From: Acholoe squamosa | Lineage: Eukaryota > Annelida > Polychaeta > Phyllodocida > Polynoidae | Assembly (NCBI GenBank): GCA_949317995.1 | Contig: OX439047.1 | Location: forward strand, 44,145,505 to 44,209,504 | Length of the DNA: 64,000 nt | Direction of reading: 5' to 3' | Position numbers and translations under genes: made by a program | The notes under the pieces: generated by a model | Database searches by the model: none | Seen by the model: the letters and a program-made list of their open reading frames with translations, nothing else | Told to the model about the DNA's origin: nothing | Shown: one piece after another, positions 18,627-33,600 of the stretch | Position numbering within the stretch: the stretch's first letter is position 1 | Layout of the letters: each line of letters begins with the position of its first letter

Positions 18627-21600
18627 CTGGAATCAAAATGGTTTAAGAATGAATTGCATGCTGATAATTCTGCATGTAGTTTCCTGATTGTAAATTGAAC
18701 TAGGAATATGTATGTATGTCATACTCCTATAGTTGTATAGTTAAATAATCCGTTCAAAAATTATCCCTTCAAGAGGTTTATTGATATAACAAATACTATT
18801 ATAGCTGTATTACTACAGAACCTGTAGTATAGCGCTTACATATGTGGCAGTGAGAACCATAATATCCATCTGGACATTCACAGTAGCCAGCATTATTATG
18901 TACTATGCAGGATCCACCATTTCTGCATGTTTTCTCAGGACAGGATATATCTAGTAATTAAAGGGAAAAGAGACAATAGAGTGTGCCCAATACTACCATA
19001 GACGAATTTATATGCTGTTGACTCAATATACTGGTTCTCAAGTAAATCTAAAGTGATGTATAATCACCTTTGACATGGCCAATGTCTTCTGCAATAGTAA
19101 TATGGGGGAGAAAAATGGGAAAACTAAAATCTTTCTGACCTCACAATGTCAGCACCAACCTGTCTTTGCAGACCATGAAACCTTCATCAAAACCATGATA
19201 ATGATAAATCACAATAATCTCTTTTTCAGAAATGTTTATGTTGAGATTTTTGTCATTGAACTTTACCTTCTTCACATGTCATCCCCATGTATCCTTCCTT
19301 ACAGAGACACATGAAATTCACACCTGCAGTAAGACATGTGCCACCATTTGCACATGTTGAATTCCCACATGGGCTAAATACCACACCAGTAACAGCTAAA
19401 AACATCATGTTATAATGATGAGGTTTGATTTGATGCTCTTGATTAATGGAATGGCATGTTTATATAGTATTGCATCAATGATATTAAAATAATCACATGA
19501 CTGGGTACTGCAGTTTAAATTACTGGAGCATTTTTCCTCAAAGCACAATTGTTGGGATTTCAAGTCTAATACAGTCGTATAGATGCTAAAAAGATACTTC
19601 ATATAGGGGTTCTTCATTTTACTGTTGTTCTGAAAACATTATGGATGAACATTGAGGTTCCACGTACATGTCTCACAGGATTGTCCTGTATATCGAGGTT
19701 GACAATAACACAGGTACAGGGTTCGACCGTTATCAGGTCGGCATGCACCATTGTTCTGACACACAACGCCAGCACACACATCTAAAACTGCAAATAAAGG
19801 CAACATTATCATGCACTGATAGATTAAAACTTCAAGAAGGACATGTTTTGTTAAGACAACTTTTGTTGTCATGATGAGGCAATGCTGTGCTGGGGAGTAA
19901 CTCGTTCAGTTTATATAGGTGTATTGTGGTGAGAGCACTAATACTGTTACTGTTTGAGGGGATACTTTAGCAATGATTTCTGTATGAAGAAACCCCTTTT
20001 CCCCTTATCACCTGGCTTTTACCTGTGTAAGATGTCTGTATTTCAAGTTATTCACTTTGTATTTTAATCTTACTTGTTTCACAGCGTGTCCCAGTGAAAT
20101 TTTCATCACATGAGCATTTAAAGGTCTCCCCGTCTTCAATACACTTTCCCCCAACTCCACATGGAGCGCCATAGCAAGGTGCAAATGCTGCAATTGGATA
20201 GCTAGACATTAGTGACAATAAGGGTGTGGGTATTTATGAACAGCAAGAGGGTTAGTGGAATTTTGGAAAGCTAAAACCTTTATGCCCCCCAGTTCCCAAA
20301 GGGGCTTAAATCCTTTTTATTCCCACTTAGGAAAATATTGTAAGCTGCATATCTGGTCCTTGAGAATTTCAGTACTGTTCTTTAGGGTTAAACCCCATTG
20401 CATGGCTCTCCTCAAACGGCTCTCCTCAAACAGAACCCTGAGGAAACCCGGGGGTTAAGAGAAACCACGGGATCTTATCCCTCAATCATGTCTCTTAAGC
20501 CTCAAATGCTTTTATCCCTCAAATGCTCTTAATCATCAATGTTATGTCTCACCACTGTGGTGCAATTCTAAGTATAAAGCTTTCTGACCGGGAGTTTCTA
20601 ACCAGACACGAAGTTGGAGGAAATAACTGAATTCCATAAGATATTGACAGCTTTATATTCATGAACATGTTTCAAGTAAAAAGAAATCTTAAATGAGGAT
20701 GCAATTAGCTATTATTTGTCCGGAAATGAAGGTTTCTGACTGGAGGTTTCAGACCGGCTGTCATGAAATCCCCTATTCCTGTTAGCTACAGTAAGATATT
20801 ACAAATGTTTTACAAACCTTCAAACTCAGAATTGCATCACAGTGGTGAGACATAAAGAGCCTTAAACGACCTTATCTAGCTAAATATCCATCAAATGATC
20901 GTATCCCTCAAATCAACCCCTATGAGGTATTGTATAGGAATTGCTTCCTAATTGAGGCATAAGACATGTATCCTAAAGACCTACTATGAGCAAGAGGCAT
21001 AGAGATAGATTGGGGGGGGGGGGTTAACAGGCTACAAGGTCAGCAGTTCATTCTGTTCACTTACATGCATCATAGATCCGTTTAGCTTCCATGACTTCCT
21101 GAAACACTCTCAATGTAGCATTTGCAAATTCAAGACTGCCAGAGTGGATATAATCAAAACGACACAGCACATTGTCTCCACAGACTTCAATTGGGCCGGT
21201 AAGTGCTAAGAGTTCAGTATCATTCCGGAAGGCTGGTACATAGTTTTCATCATTGACATCATCAAAATCCAAACCGATGGGATATCTTAACCAAGAAGCC
21301 GACTGATTGAGTCTGTCTGCAAAAAATTGCAAGTCATTGTGATTGTTCTTGAATCCAAGGTCCTGTGGTTAATGGACTGTTTGCTAAATTAATGATAAAT
21401 TATAATTGATATTTTGAAGAAAAGGATATTAACAGTTTAAATGTATAGAACATAATTTATGTCCACTTCTACTATTACCACATACTCACCCACATTTAAT
21501 AGTGTTTAAGAAAAACAATGGTATGGCCAACTTACAGCTGTTCCCAAACATGTTATGAATGTCTAGTTGGGATGAACCTGGAGGAAGGGCCTGACCAGAT

Positions 21601-24600
21601 GCTGTTCTGAAGTCGTTACTCCTATCTCCATCGTTGTCTCCTAGAATGCCTATTTGGTTTCCTGGTTGTTCATAACAAATATTCAGTTAAAGAACCTCCC
21701 AATTGCTATGAACTGTACACCATTGGAAATAGAAATAGTCTTCTTCTCTCTGCATATTCCAGAAATAAAAACTCTTGTCCGCTGTTTCATAGACAAGAAG
21801 TAATTACCAATCAATATTCAAACTTGACTAAGAAATGTTAATTCGACTATCTTCTGGGAGTGTGATGATGCTCAAATTGCTTGGAATATATTTTAGACAG
21901 AATTAGATACACCCTGGATTTCACATGCCGAGTAAAAACGTCAAAGCCTTGGGTCATTAATGAATTACTGCAGTTCTTTGATAAAAAGGGTGTAGCTTTA
22001 AGAAAGGCATTAAAATCAGGCAATGAAGACAACATTGATATTGCATAAAAACAGAGCTAAAGATCTCTCTAGAAGAGCGTAGGAGGAATACCATATTCAT
22101 GGTGAAGTCCTGTAGGGAACATTGTCTTAAAGCCAAGCAGGAGTTTCATCTCATGGAGATAGAAGCTAACAGGAATAAGCCTAAGACCTATTGGTCTAGT
22201 ATAAATAAGGTAGTAAATCCTAGAGTGAATAGCCATCAATTTTGTTTGACTGATCAGGCTACTGGTATAGATATTCCTGTCTTAGAAACAGCTGATTACA
22301 TAAATTCATTCTTTGCAACAATAGGGGACAAATTAGCTGCTAACCTCAATACCCCACGGACACCACCAAAGTATAATGTGAATCGAACTTTTGATTTTAG
22401 ACCCGCTACACTTGAAGATGTAATGCCAATTTTAAAAAATATCAATACAACCAAGTCCTCTGGTATAGAACATTTGAAAACAGCCATTTTAAAAGATGCC
22501 TTGCTCTCACTGCCCTTTCATTTTCTACATATAGCCAATCTGGTAATTTGTACACAAAATTTCCCTGATTCCTGGAAAATCACCCAAGTAGCTCCTTTTC
22601 CCAAAGGTGGGGACACCACTGATGCTAGTAACCTCAGACCCATCTCTACCCTACCATTTGCCTGCTAAACTTATGGAAAAGGTAATACATAAGCAAACAT
22701 TAACATACCTCATTAATATGACATTTTGACTGAAAATCAGAATGGTTTTAGACCCCAGAGCAGTACTATGAATAGTTTAGAGAAGCTAACTGTTAATATC
22801 TTTTGGTTTTAATAATAACCGGTGCACAACAGCAACATTTTTGGATTTTAAAAAGGCATTTGATACCTTAAATCATAATATTTTGTTCTGAAAATTACAT
22901 CATATAGGCTTTTCTCAAAATGCTGTCAAATTGATACAAAATTATCTGACAAATAGAAAGCAAAGGACTAAGGCAAATAACACTACCTCACAACTTCACT
23001 CCATTACCTGTGGTGCCCCAAAAAGGCTCTGTGCTGGGGCCATTATTTTTGATTTACATCAATGACCTAGGAGACCATTTAGCCACATTAAAAGTTCAGC
23101 ACTACGCTGATGATACTGTAATCTACCTTCACATTTTCCAGATGATAACCAGGTAGGAGCTACTATTAATAGTGATCTGGCTAGGGTAAAAGAATGGTGT
23201 GATGGTAATAAGCTCTCACTGAATGCCAAGAAAACAAAGGCTGTAGTTTTTGCAAACAGGACATTATGCAAAAGGTCCAGAACAAACACTTTCAAAATTG
23301 GCAATGATGTTATAAATATAACACCTTCATATAACTACCTTGGCGTAAGAAAATGCTGGAGTATATAACACAACTTTCTATAAGGACATGTATCACTCTA
23401 GGAAGAATAAAAGAACTACCAACCAGCCAACCATAAGGAGTGGTTAGATAATAAAGAAAATGATCCTAAGGCCTATTGGAAAGAAATCTCCAATATTGTT
23501 AACCCTTCAACCAAAACCAACAACATAAATCTAGCACTTAATATTCCTATCCCACCTGAAGAAACAGCAGACTGTAAAAATGAATTTTTGATAAAAATAG
23601 GAAACAATTTGGCTGCTGATAATTATGAATATATACCCCGGGACTATTCAGGATTCACAGATCTAAATGCTTTCCATCTACGAGCGGTTACCCTAGAAGA
23701 AACTCAGCAGGTAATAAGTAGCATCAAAGTTAACAAGGGATCTGGTATAGATTACATCTCTATTGCAGTACTTTCCTGAAAACGTCTTTTCTTCCTGTGG
23801 GAATAACTACAGGAAATTCCTATATTGTTGGAACTGAAATAAATAATTTTGGCTTGACTCGACTTATTTCCAAGTTCAGTTGTAATACCGTATAGATGTA
23901 ACAAAGAGTGCACTCCATTTATAACCTTAATTAAGGTCCCAGCAAATTGGCGTGACTCCTTGTAGCCCTGTCTGAAGTGGCTCACACATGTCGCTAGATG
24001 GAACACGACATCGCTATAGCACAGGATCACCAGGAATAGCCATGATGGTGATCACGTGGCCTCACGTCAGATGGCAAAGATGGTGACCATTTAGACTCAC
24101 CAGGGATGGTGACTTGAGTGATCACTCACCTTACTAGATGAAAGGCGCACCACGTCACATCAAAAGGTGTTTATGTAGATATTTCCCTATGTATTTTTCC
24201 TCTAACCAGAGAAAAGGTGTTTATGGATAGTTGTTTTCATTTTAGAGATACCTCTATCTAAATTCAATTGATATTTTCGCTATATAATCTTGTTTGATTC
24301 AACTCTAAAGCATTGCATGGAAATCAATGTGAAAGAAAGCAAATAAATTTGATACTTATGGGACTTATTCATGCACACAAGTCCTAGATAGGCCACATGT
24401 TGAACAGTGCTGCTCTCTCAACAACTTTGGCAATGGTGGTGATAAGTTGCCATTCTGAGTGAGAGTTCACAGTGAGTCGCCATTCTGAGTGAGAATTGAC
24501 TGGGAGTGGCACATTCTAACGCAGTGAGTGAGATCCATGTTGGCGATGTTGGTGATAAGCCGCCATTCTGAGTGAGAGATGACAAGGGTGGCACCTACTC

Positions 24601-27600
24601 ACATGGTGAGTGAGATCCATCTTGGTGACTGTTGTCATAAATCACCATGTGATGTGAGACTGACACACAATGGCGAAAGATGACGCAGTGAGTTATCATT
24701 CAAAAATGTTATAGGAGGCCCCAGCACCCGTCAGTGCAGTGAACTGTAAATTGCTTCACAGCATCACGATCACCCCAATGCATAATCATATGCCGCAATT
24801 ATAATGAATTAAGGACAGGCATTCCTAACACGAGGATATATACCTATGCTGCACCTTAATAAAGAGCCAGTGTTAGGGGTGTGACTCATACATGAGGATT
24901 TAGTTACAACAGTCTCAGGGGCAGAGATCTGGTGTCATGTCCAACCAGAAGTAAAAGATATAGTAAGACAAATAATCATTAAAGTCACACCTCTTAGACA
25001 CGGTCCACCATTCACGGAATAGGTAGTTGTAAGTGAAGCCCATGCCTTTCTTATTTGCAAGGTGATTGAACAAGCCGGTGCTCCTGGTACTTCAAATACT
25101 ACTGTGATGTATCCAGGGCGATTCCGTTGAAGTGTAAATGTCGCATCACCTGCTATTTGGGTGGTAATCAGAAGCATTTTTCAATTTGAGTGATACTCTT
25201 GTTCATATTTCAAGTAAATGAAAATAACTTCTGATATGAATATGTTATAGAAAGGTAGGCAGTAAAAAGTAAACTAATTTACTCACCCATAATCTGCATT
25301 GATTCCCCTTCTGGTACATCCGTGTAATCATCCCGAGTGTAATTGTTGTAAATCTTGATGTTGGGTTCCAATGGTGGTCCTGGCTCCACCTGGAGGAGAT
25401 TCTCACCAACCTTGATAGCAATTTGTTTTACCACAGTGAACGAAGTTCGTCGTACTTCATTACCCACAAACAAAATGAAAAGATGATATTATTGAGGATT
25501 CATTGCACCCGATAGACCAACAGCGACAGTGGAGGCCATTGTCAAAAGCCAGTAGTATACAAACAGACCTATCGGTATGGGGTGTCAAGTGTAAGGCAGA
25601 ATGGGTTAGTGCCCCTACCAGTCAAATTAGTAGGCATACAGTACCTTGAAAAGAAAAATGATCTTGAGCCACTTTTGAATATAAATTTATCTTCCCAGTG
25701 AGTAATCTATTCAAGTAAATAGGTAGGCTAGAAACAGACCAGGCCAGCTCGGACAAGGAGGCCCCAACTGCCTCCCAACGGGGCAAGAGGAGCTTGCTTA
25801 GAGACAAGACAGACCCAGCTAAAAAGATGATAAATAACCAGAAACTTGACGGCTGATTAGACATAGTTGCAAGTAAAGAGTCTTTCAGGCGCTAACAGAC
25901 AAAATATCCATTGTGGATAAAAAAAAAAAGTGGAACCAGTGAACACTAAAATGGGCAAACGAGAGGAAGATGCTAGTAAATCAATTACTGATATTAAGGT
26001 AGAATTAGCCAAAATTGAAAAGTTCTGATTGCAAACAGAAGGAGGAAGATGCACTTGAGGAAAATTTTAAAATCTAACTGAATTTGGAGCAGGAGGTAGC
26101 ATATAGAAGCTAAGAGGCTCTAAACTAGATGAGATAGGGAACAAAGTTAGATGTCAGAGCAAGGTCCCAGCCAGACAGAAAGATAAAAAGCCATCATATG
26201 TTACCTTAAGGGCTGGTTCCACAGCGTCGGTCGGGTCCATTTTTTGATAATCTGCCTTATATATTTATGCAGCAAATGTATGGAAAGAATCGTCTGATTA
26301 GCAGAAAATGGACATGACCGATAACAGCCCTTTAATGAAGGGTTACGGGCTAATCTGGGGTGGTTTTCTGATTTGCAGCGAATCGTGTACATAAAATGCC
26401 TATGAATGAATGTGTAAAATTTCAAAACATCTGGAAGGTTATATTGAGTGAAAACCAGGTAAAACTGTGGTCAGATTAGGCACTTGTATGTTTGTGTACA
26501 ATGTGTTTTGTGTTTTGACTTCTTGCATTTGCCTCCTCATGTTCTTATGTTTCTGTGTTTTGTCTTGTCATGTTTTGCTGTTGTTGTGTTTGTTTTGACT
26601 TTATGTCTTTTGTGTTCTCATGATCTATAAATGTTTCCTTGTTTTCTTTTCTCAGGTTTTACTATTGTTGTGTTTGTCTGTTTCGACCTTTTGTGTTTTG
26701 TCTTTGCATGTTCTTATATTTCTGTGTTCCATCTTTTCATGTTTTGCTGATGTTATGTTTGTCCATTTAGGTGAACTATGACGACAATACTTACCATCAT
26801 TGGTCATAAAACCAAATCTTGCCTGCACCTCGTATGTCCGGTGCATCAAATCAGGCACTCGTTCAGCCATGAGAAGAAATTCTCCAATTGGATTATATGT
26901 AAATCGATTGCCATCAGCACTTTCAAAATGGGGATCTCCTCCAAAAAACCCTGAAGGGAAACATTCAGTATAGAAATGATAAAAAAATGTCATTCTTAAA
27001 AGGATCCACCAGATTGTCCCCACCCCCCGCTCTAAACTCATGTCCCATTGGTGTCATGATGCATTACCATAGCACAGAGGAAGAACTTGCCTGTATTATT
27101 GCATAGCAACAACATCAGAAAATAGAAAAAATGTCCCAAGCTGTACCCTTTTAAACTTATTTTCAAAGTTTCTTTTACAAGAAATGTGTGGAGTACATTT
27201 ACCTCTGCGGCGAGGGCCGTAGTTTTCACATCCCATTGTTGGGCGCCGTTTAAAATATTCACCACAGGGTCCAGTTGGAAAACAGCATGTGATATATGGT
27301 GCCACGTCTTGGAAGAGATGTCCAAAATTGAACCCATCCCTTTAAACAGAGGAAAGGGAGGATGTGAAACAGATGAGTATTTCATTGTGTGTGAAATATA
27401 GGGTGATTTGACAACCAGGATTTAGAATATGTCTCATATCTATTACCAGGGAGCTATTCTGTCCATGGTTCCACCTCCTGATTGGGAGACTGTAATCAGA
27501 GTCCCATCACCGCCATAGCAGGCCTGTGTGCCAACGCCAGATCGACTGCAGTATAGAAGAGTGAAAATAAAATCCATTATGAAGTGAATAAATGCCTCAA

Positions 27601-30600
27601 CCACACTGATGAATATGACATGATTTTTCCTTTGATATATGTATATAATACATACATGCATAAAATAGATATTATTATTGTATGAATACTGAAACCAACT
27701 GCCCATGATAGCCACAAGCCAGTACATAGGTGAGTGTGTGGTGCCTGGTTGGTATTTCTCAGAGGTATACGACTAGATACAGCCAGTATGACTCCAGAAC
27801 ACCTCTAGCTCTACAGGTGGCTTATGCTGTGCACAGGGGGAAATATACTGATCGAGCTAATCAGAGAAAGCATTATAATAAGAAACACTCACGAGGGGCG
27901 AGAGCGGTAGCATACAAATGCCCCATTGTGAAAGATGGCACAGAAATCATTGGTTTTGTCCGTTCCATCACAAACCTCATCCACTACAAAATTATCATCA
28001 CGTTCCGCCTGTTCAACTGTGCATGGTGGGGCAAACGCATCTCTGAAATATGATAAAAGAATGTCACCAAAAATGCTAGCAATCAACTATTGGAGGGGTA
28101 TCCACATTCACCAAGGTTTTGAGGTCCTCATCTTGACAATACCAAAATAGACAATTGTAAGTCGTTAATTATGGAGAGCCAACGTCATCCGAATGAAGAC
28201 CTTCAATGGTACATAGCCGTCCGCTGGTACTTCAGGTCTGGATTATAAGAGATCACAGTGTGGGTGGGTGTGACTACCCCGTCAATTTTGTTGAAGAGTT
28301 AAAGTTGTCAGCACTGACTAGTTCAAGGCTATCAAAAGTTGTCAATATTGTGTTTTGCTACAGCCTTTATTCTCCTAGGTTTGTTATCAATCGGTGGAAT
28401 CAAACTACACAATCTGATATCTGTTAAAATATCAGAATGGGTACGCTACAGTAGTGGCATTGAATATTTCGTTTTACTCCTTATTACTGGAAGAGAACAA
28501 CTCATGCAACTTCTTGGAGGAGTCACTCTTTTCAGGCCACTTAACCACAAGATCCCTGAGATTAGTCATGACTACCAAACATTTATGAGTTAATGTAGAT
28601 ACTTGCTGAACCTCTTGTGGTTACTTTTGGGGCATAAAGGCCCCAAATGAGCCTTTATACAAGAATACTATTTTGCTGCATAAGGGCAATCAAGAGGAAT
28701 AACCCAAGAGTTAGAGTCAGGTTACCTAAGGAGCGCTAAGAACCTATTGCGACTCCTTATCCACACTCATACTCATCTTCACCCACCTGCATATCTACAA
28801 ATCAGTCTTATCAAGCTCAATCGACACCCTGAGAGCTGTAGGCTTATAGAAGTTAGAATGACTATTGTAGAGGACAGTGAAAATATCTAGGATCACCAGG
28901 ACTCAAACCCGGATCTCTGGCATGACATTCCAGCATGCTAACCATCACACCACGATCCCTTGCCTGATATTTCCACCTTCCAACTACACCTGGATCATTA
29001 TGACACACACTAGGGGAGCAGTGAAGACCAGGCAACCGGCTCCTGAGAGTCAGTCTACTGGGTAGAGGGATTTCCGGTCCGCTACACTATGTTTGTGTAG
29101 CTTAATTAAGTTTATTATGACCTAATTTGGCATTGGGTCTTTTCTAAATTATATATTTACAATCATAATTGTTACTAAATAAAAAACATGGTGCCAGAGT
29201 CGTACTGTACTAAAACCGGCATGAAACTGACGAATATCATGAAAAAGGAATTAATTTTTTTTTAAAGCAGTAACAATGATTATAGGCACATCGCACTGGC
29301 CAGTGTTTCATCTAAAAATAGTAGAAATGGTCATCCTTTAGTAGAATAGGACTATTTTATCAGTCATGACCATCAGCTTGACTTTACGAAGAAACATGTG
29401 ACTGATATGTGTATTCATGCTTTGATTCTTATAAGTACAGATCACTTAATGCTTCCATGTTTATGATTGTGTTTTCTGGATGCTACAAAAGCATTTGACA
29501 GGGCCAACCATGCCGAATGCTTTAGTAAGCTAGTTGACTGTGGAATGTTTGGGTACATTATAAGAATTCTTGTTTACTGGACCTGAAAAAAGGTTTGCTT
29601 CCAGTCACGCGACCAACCCTAGCAAATCAGGGCGAATTTCCTTTTTCATTTTGAGAATTTCTAGACATTTTTTGTGAATTTCCGTCCATTTTTCATAATT
29701 TTCCCCCATTTTTATAATTTGTTATCCGTTTTTTTCCATGAGTCTCAAGTTAACAGCTTCATAAGGCATGTTCTTTCCATATTTTCGAATTTCTGATATA
29801 TACTTTTCTTACACAGTAAAATCAAATGAGCTGGCATATCTACCCATACAGTAGACAAACTCAATAAAAAAAAATTACCCTAGCTCTTTGAGCCATGTTA
29901 CAGGAAACACACCTCTTTTTTTGGCCCTGGTATTCCTGTCAAAAAGTATCGATAAGATGGGGCCGTGCTGTATCTGCAGAGTTTACAGTAGCAAATGGTG
30001 TTAGGCAAGGGGGTATACTCTCACCTCACCTCTTTTACATATAGATGGATAACTTATCAGGTTAAATTCTTGTAAAACCTGCTGTACTTGTTCAATAGTT
30101 AACTGTCTGTGGCTAATAATTATATCATTGACAATGGTATTAAGTACAACCCCCTCAAAAGTGCAGTGATGGTACATGTAGTCCTGTCTTGTTGAACAAA
30201 ATATGAGTATCCCAAGGTTTACCCTAAATGAAACAGAATTGAATTAATGTGAGCAGTTCAAATATTTTGGACACTTGATATCTAACATGCTTAAAGATGA
30301 TGAAGATACTAAACTTGGCTAGTGAGATATAAGATGTTCTAAGTAGAAAAGGTTCCATACCTTACCTATAAATGTATGATCATAGATCCCCATGGTCTGT
30401 GATAATAACTCCATGTGTATTCAATATAACCATAGTATGTCTCTCGATCTATGAGTGATAACTGTGGCTGCTGCCACATGATGGATATGATGCACACTAG
30501 GACTACCCTGGAGAAGCTCGCTGGAGGGTGGTGCTGCAAGCTAGGATCCTAACTGAAGGCTGCACTGTTCTTAAATAAGGTGGCTATCATGTGAATCGGG

Positions 30601-33600
30601 ACAGTCCTTATACATAGGATACCACTGTATATTGTATCATCCTATATGCAGATCCTATCCTGTATCATCTATTCTATGTCCAATATGGCTTAGACATAGT
30701 GGAATACTTTTGATATGCTCGTGTCGGCTGAACCATACATAGAAAAAGGGTAATTATGGGCGGTTATACCACGATTTCGGCACTTCCGGTGGGTTTATAT
30801 GCAGTTTAGCCGTGCATTATTCTGCATATACCACCCTTGTGCATTTTTGAAATTTTTGGTATATACTTTTTCGGTGTCAAGTTGGACTTAGAATATTTTT
30901 GGAGACGCTGGCGGACATAGAAATTTAGCCTCGCCATTGTTTCAATGTGAAAAACCGTCCCAACTCGTATGAGGATTGAACCCCGGCCGCAGTGGTGGTA
31001 GGCGAAGGCCTTAGCCATAGCGCCACACTGAACGGTGATGAAACACAATGCGAAAATAAATAAATTCTAACCTGAGGTCCTAGTGGTACGTTTCCATTCA
31101 GTTTTCGTATTGATTCCAAGCTTGTCATGTTATAATATTAAAATCCCAAGAAGTATTCGATCCATAGACGAGGAATGCGTGCTAATTTTCTCCATTTTCT
31201 TCGATATAAATAAGAATCCATTGATTTTCCCAACGTACGCGAGTCGCGGCCCGGTTCGCTCTGTGCGAAGCCATTGTTTTTGTTCCTTGCCGGGAGAGGT
31301 ACCGCTGTGTATACAGTCACTTTTCGTATGGAATCCAAGCTTGTCATGTTATAATATTAAAATCCCAAGAAGTTTTCGATCCATAGAAGAGGAATGGGTG
31401 CTAATTTTCTCCATTTTCTTCGATATAAATAAGAATCCATTGATTTTCCAAACGTACGCGAGTCGCGGTCCGGCCATTCCCACCCGCCTCCTTGTCCGGC
31501 GAAAGTGTGTCAGTGGCCCGGATGTAGATATAGGTCATCCGCTCGCTGTACGAGGAAGACGCCGAAAATTTCGGACCGTGTTGGAAAATCAATGGATTCT
31601 TATTTATTTTGAATATATCGGACATATCAAGCATGGCGTGATCATCTAGAGTGTCTAAGGATATGTATGTTTCAATTTGAAAACGTGTCATGGTTGGATT
31701 CGATACGAAATGTGACTGTATACACAGCGGTACCTCTCCCGGCAAGGACCAAAAACAATGGCTTCGCGCAGAGCGGACACGGGCCGTGTCGCTTGCACTT
31801 CCAAAATGTCTTCGCCTGGCTATATTCTTTGGATTTCAGGTAAGAAATTGATACAAAATGGAGGAAATGGTGGTATAAACCTATTAGGTGATGCATATCG
31901 GGGCCCCACGGGCTGTATATGCTGTATATACCCTCGCCGCTCCGCGGCTCAGGTATATACAGCATATACAGCCCTAGGGCCCCGATATGCATCATCTATT
32001 AGCTTATTAATGGATGATCATTATTGAGTGGTATACAGAATATGGGATGGTACCCCTTTATTACCTATTTAGTTTATCTTTTCTCCTGACAGATTTGATG
32101 TGCAGGCTAATTGTAGCATTTAATGATGCCCTGCGTATGCTACCTAGTATACCCAGATAATTATGCGAGTGCTGGGGAGGTCTTAGCTGTGTGTGGTTTA
32201 TCAACCTGTGGTGCTACAATTAGGAAATTAGTGTATAGTTCTATGTGTCGACTCAGGGATTCAGACAGTGAACCAATCAGTCCAGCGAAACAACTACCAA
32301 AAGCTGCTCGAGGTGAGCAACATTGACCTTGAGGTTAGGCTGGTATGTGATCGGCTTCTATGGGATTTATTGCTTTTAGATAGGAATCTGACACCATAGA
32401 CAAACCAGGCGGCGAGTTTCTGCACTATACTACAATAAAATTGTTGGTAGATCAAATGGCAAGCGATATCCAGTACACTTCAAATATGTGAAGAGGCTGG
32501 TACCAAGATCTGAATGTTCACTTTTCTATTGAATGACTGTATTTGAAATATTTGTATCATATGTATGTTGGTTTAACTATGGACCATTGTAATACAACTA
32601 GGTCTGGGATAAAGAATTGAATTGAATATTATTATGCTAGGTACAGCAGCCCTATGTGGTTTTGAACAGTGGGGTGTAAACCAGACCACCAGTGAGGTAT
32701 GCCTGGTCACCATTATGCCATTTAAGTGGTGCCTAGCCCCTATTAGGAACAGGAGAGGAATTTTAGAATCCATCTAATAATTCTGATGTCAGAATATCTG
32801 TTTGTCCATGCAAGCCATGGCCCAAATCAGTTTTTCTTTTGGTTTCAAGTTACCTAGAAGCTGAGAAAATCAAATTGGAAATATTGGATATGGGTGTTTT
32901 GGGAACACTAGTTTGTAGTGTGAATGGTGTCTGAAACTGTGATCTGGGTGTTGGTGTCTGCAGGCAGACTGACAAGGCCAGTTAAGGCTGAGTAACAACT
33001 GGACCTGCACACTCCAGCTAAAGGTAGGCAGGGTTGTTAGCACACTAGGGTCTGTACATAGATCATGTCATGAAAAGAGCAGTCTGTACAGGTGCAGAGG
33101 GTTGTCTGGTCACACTGTAAATAGCACCAATTAAGACACATGTTTGAGTTTGCCTGTACCAAAATAAACCTTAGAAGGGGACCCCAGGAGGCCCCTCACA
33201 GAGGTCCCTTTTCCTATGTTGATCCACATATGCACATTAAATCCTCATTAGCTTGTAGGGGCTTGCATCAAATAACTTCTCCATAAGATATGTGTTGTAG
33301 GTCATACTTAGGTACACCCCTGTACAGTGTTATGCGAATAATATTGGATGGTGAATGTTGGGTTCAGTATGCACCATAGTAGTATAGTATGTATCGGAAC
33401 GGGACTATAGCTAATCTAAGGATATTACTCACTGGGCATGCAGCCAATCAGAGGCCTCTCTTTTGGCGAGAAATTCAAATGTGGGGTCACGTGACCTAGA
33501 CCCCCTGTGGTGTGGTGTCAAAATGGACCAATCAGAGCCCTCCCTTTTGGCGGGAAATTCAAAAATGGTCACGTGACTCAAACCCCCTGTGGTGTGCTGC

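Noticed and set aside
27038-27401. Alternative frames over gene B exon 11
   Set aside because: The frame with APYITCC and CGEYFKRRPT fits the family and the splice phases; the others are shadows.
28889-28959. Functional tRNA-Asp gene
   Set aside because: Imperfect stems and continuation into non-tRNA sequence fit a SINE better.
31083-31745. 188-codon plus and 114-codon minus frames
   Set aside because: They run through a triplicated non-coding unit, and the repeated protein segments follow the DNA repeat. No domain was recognised.
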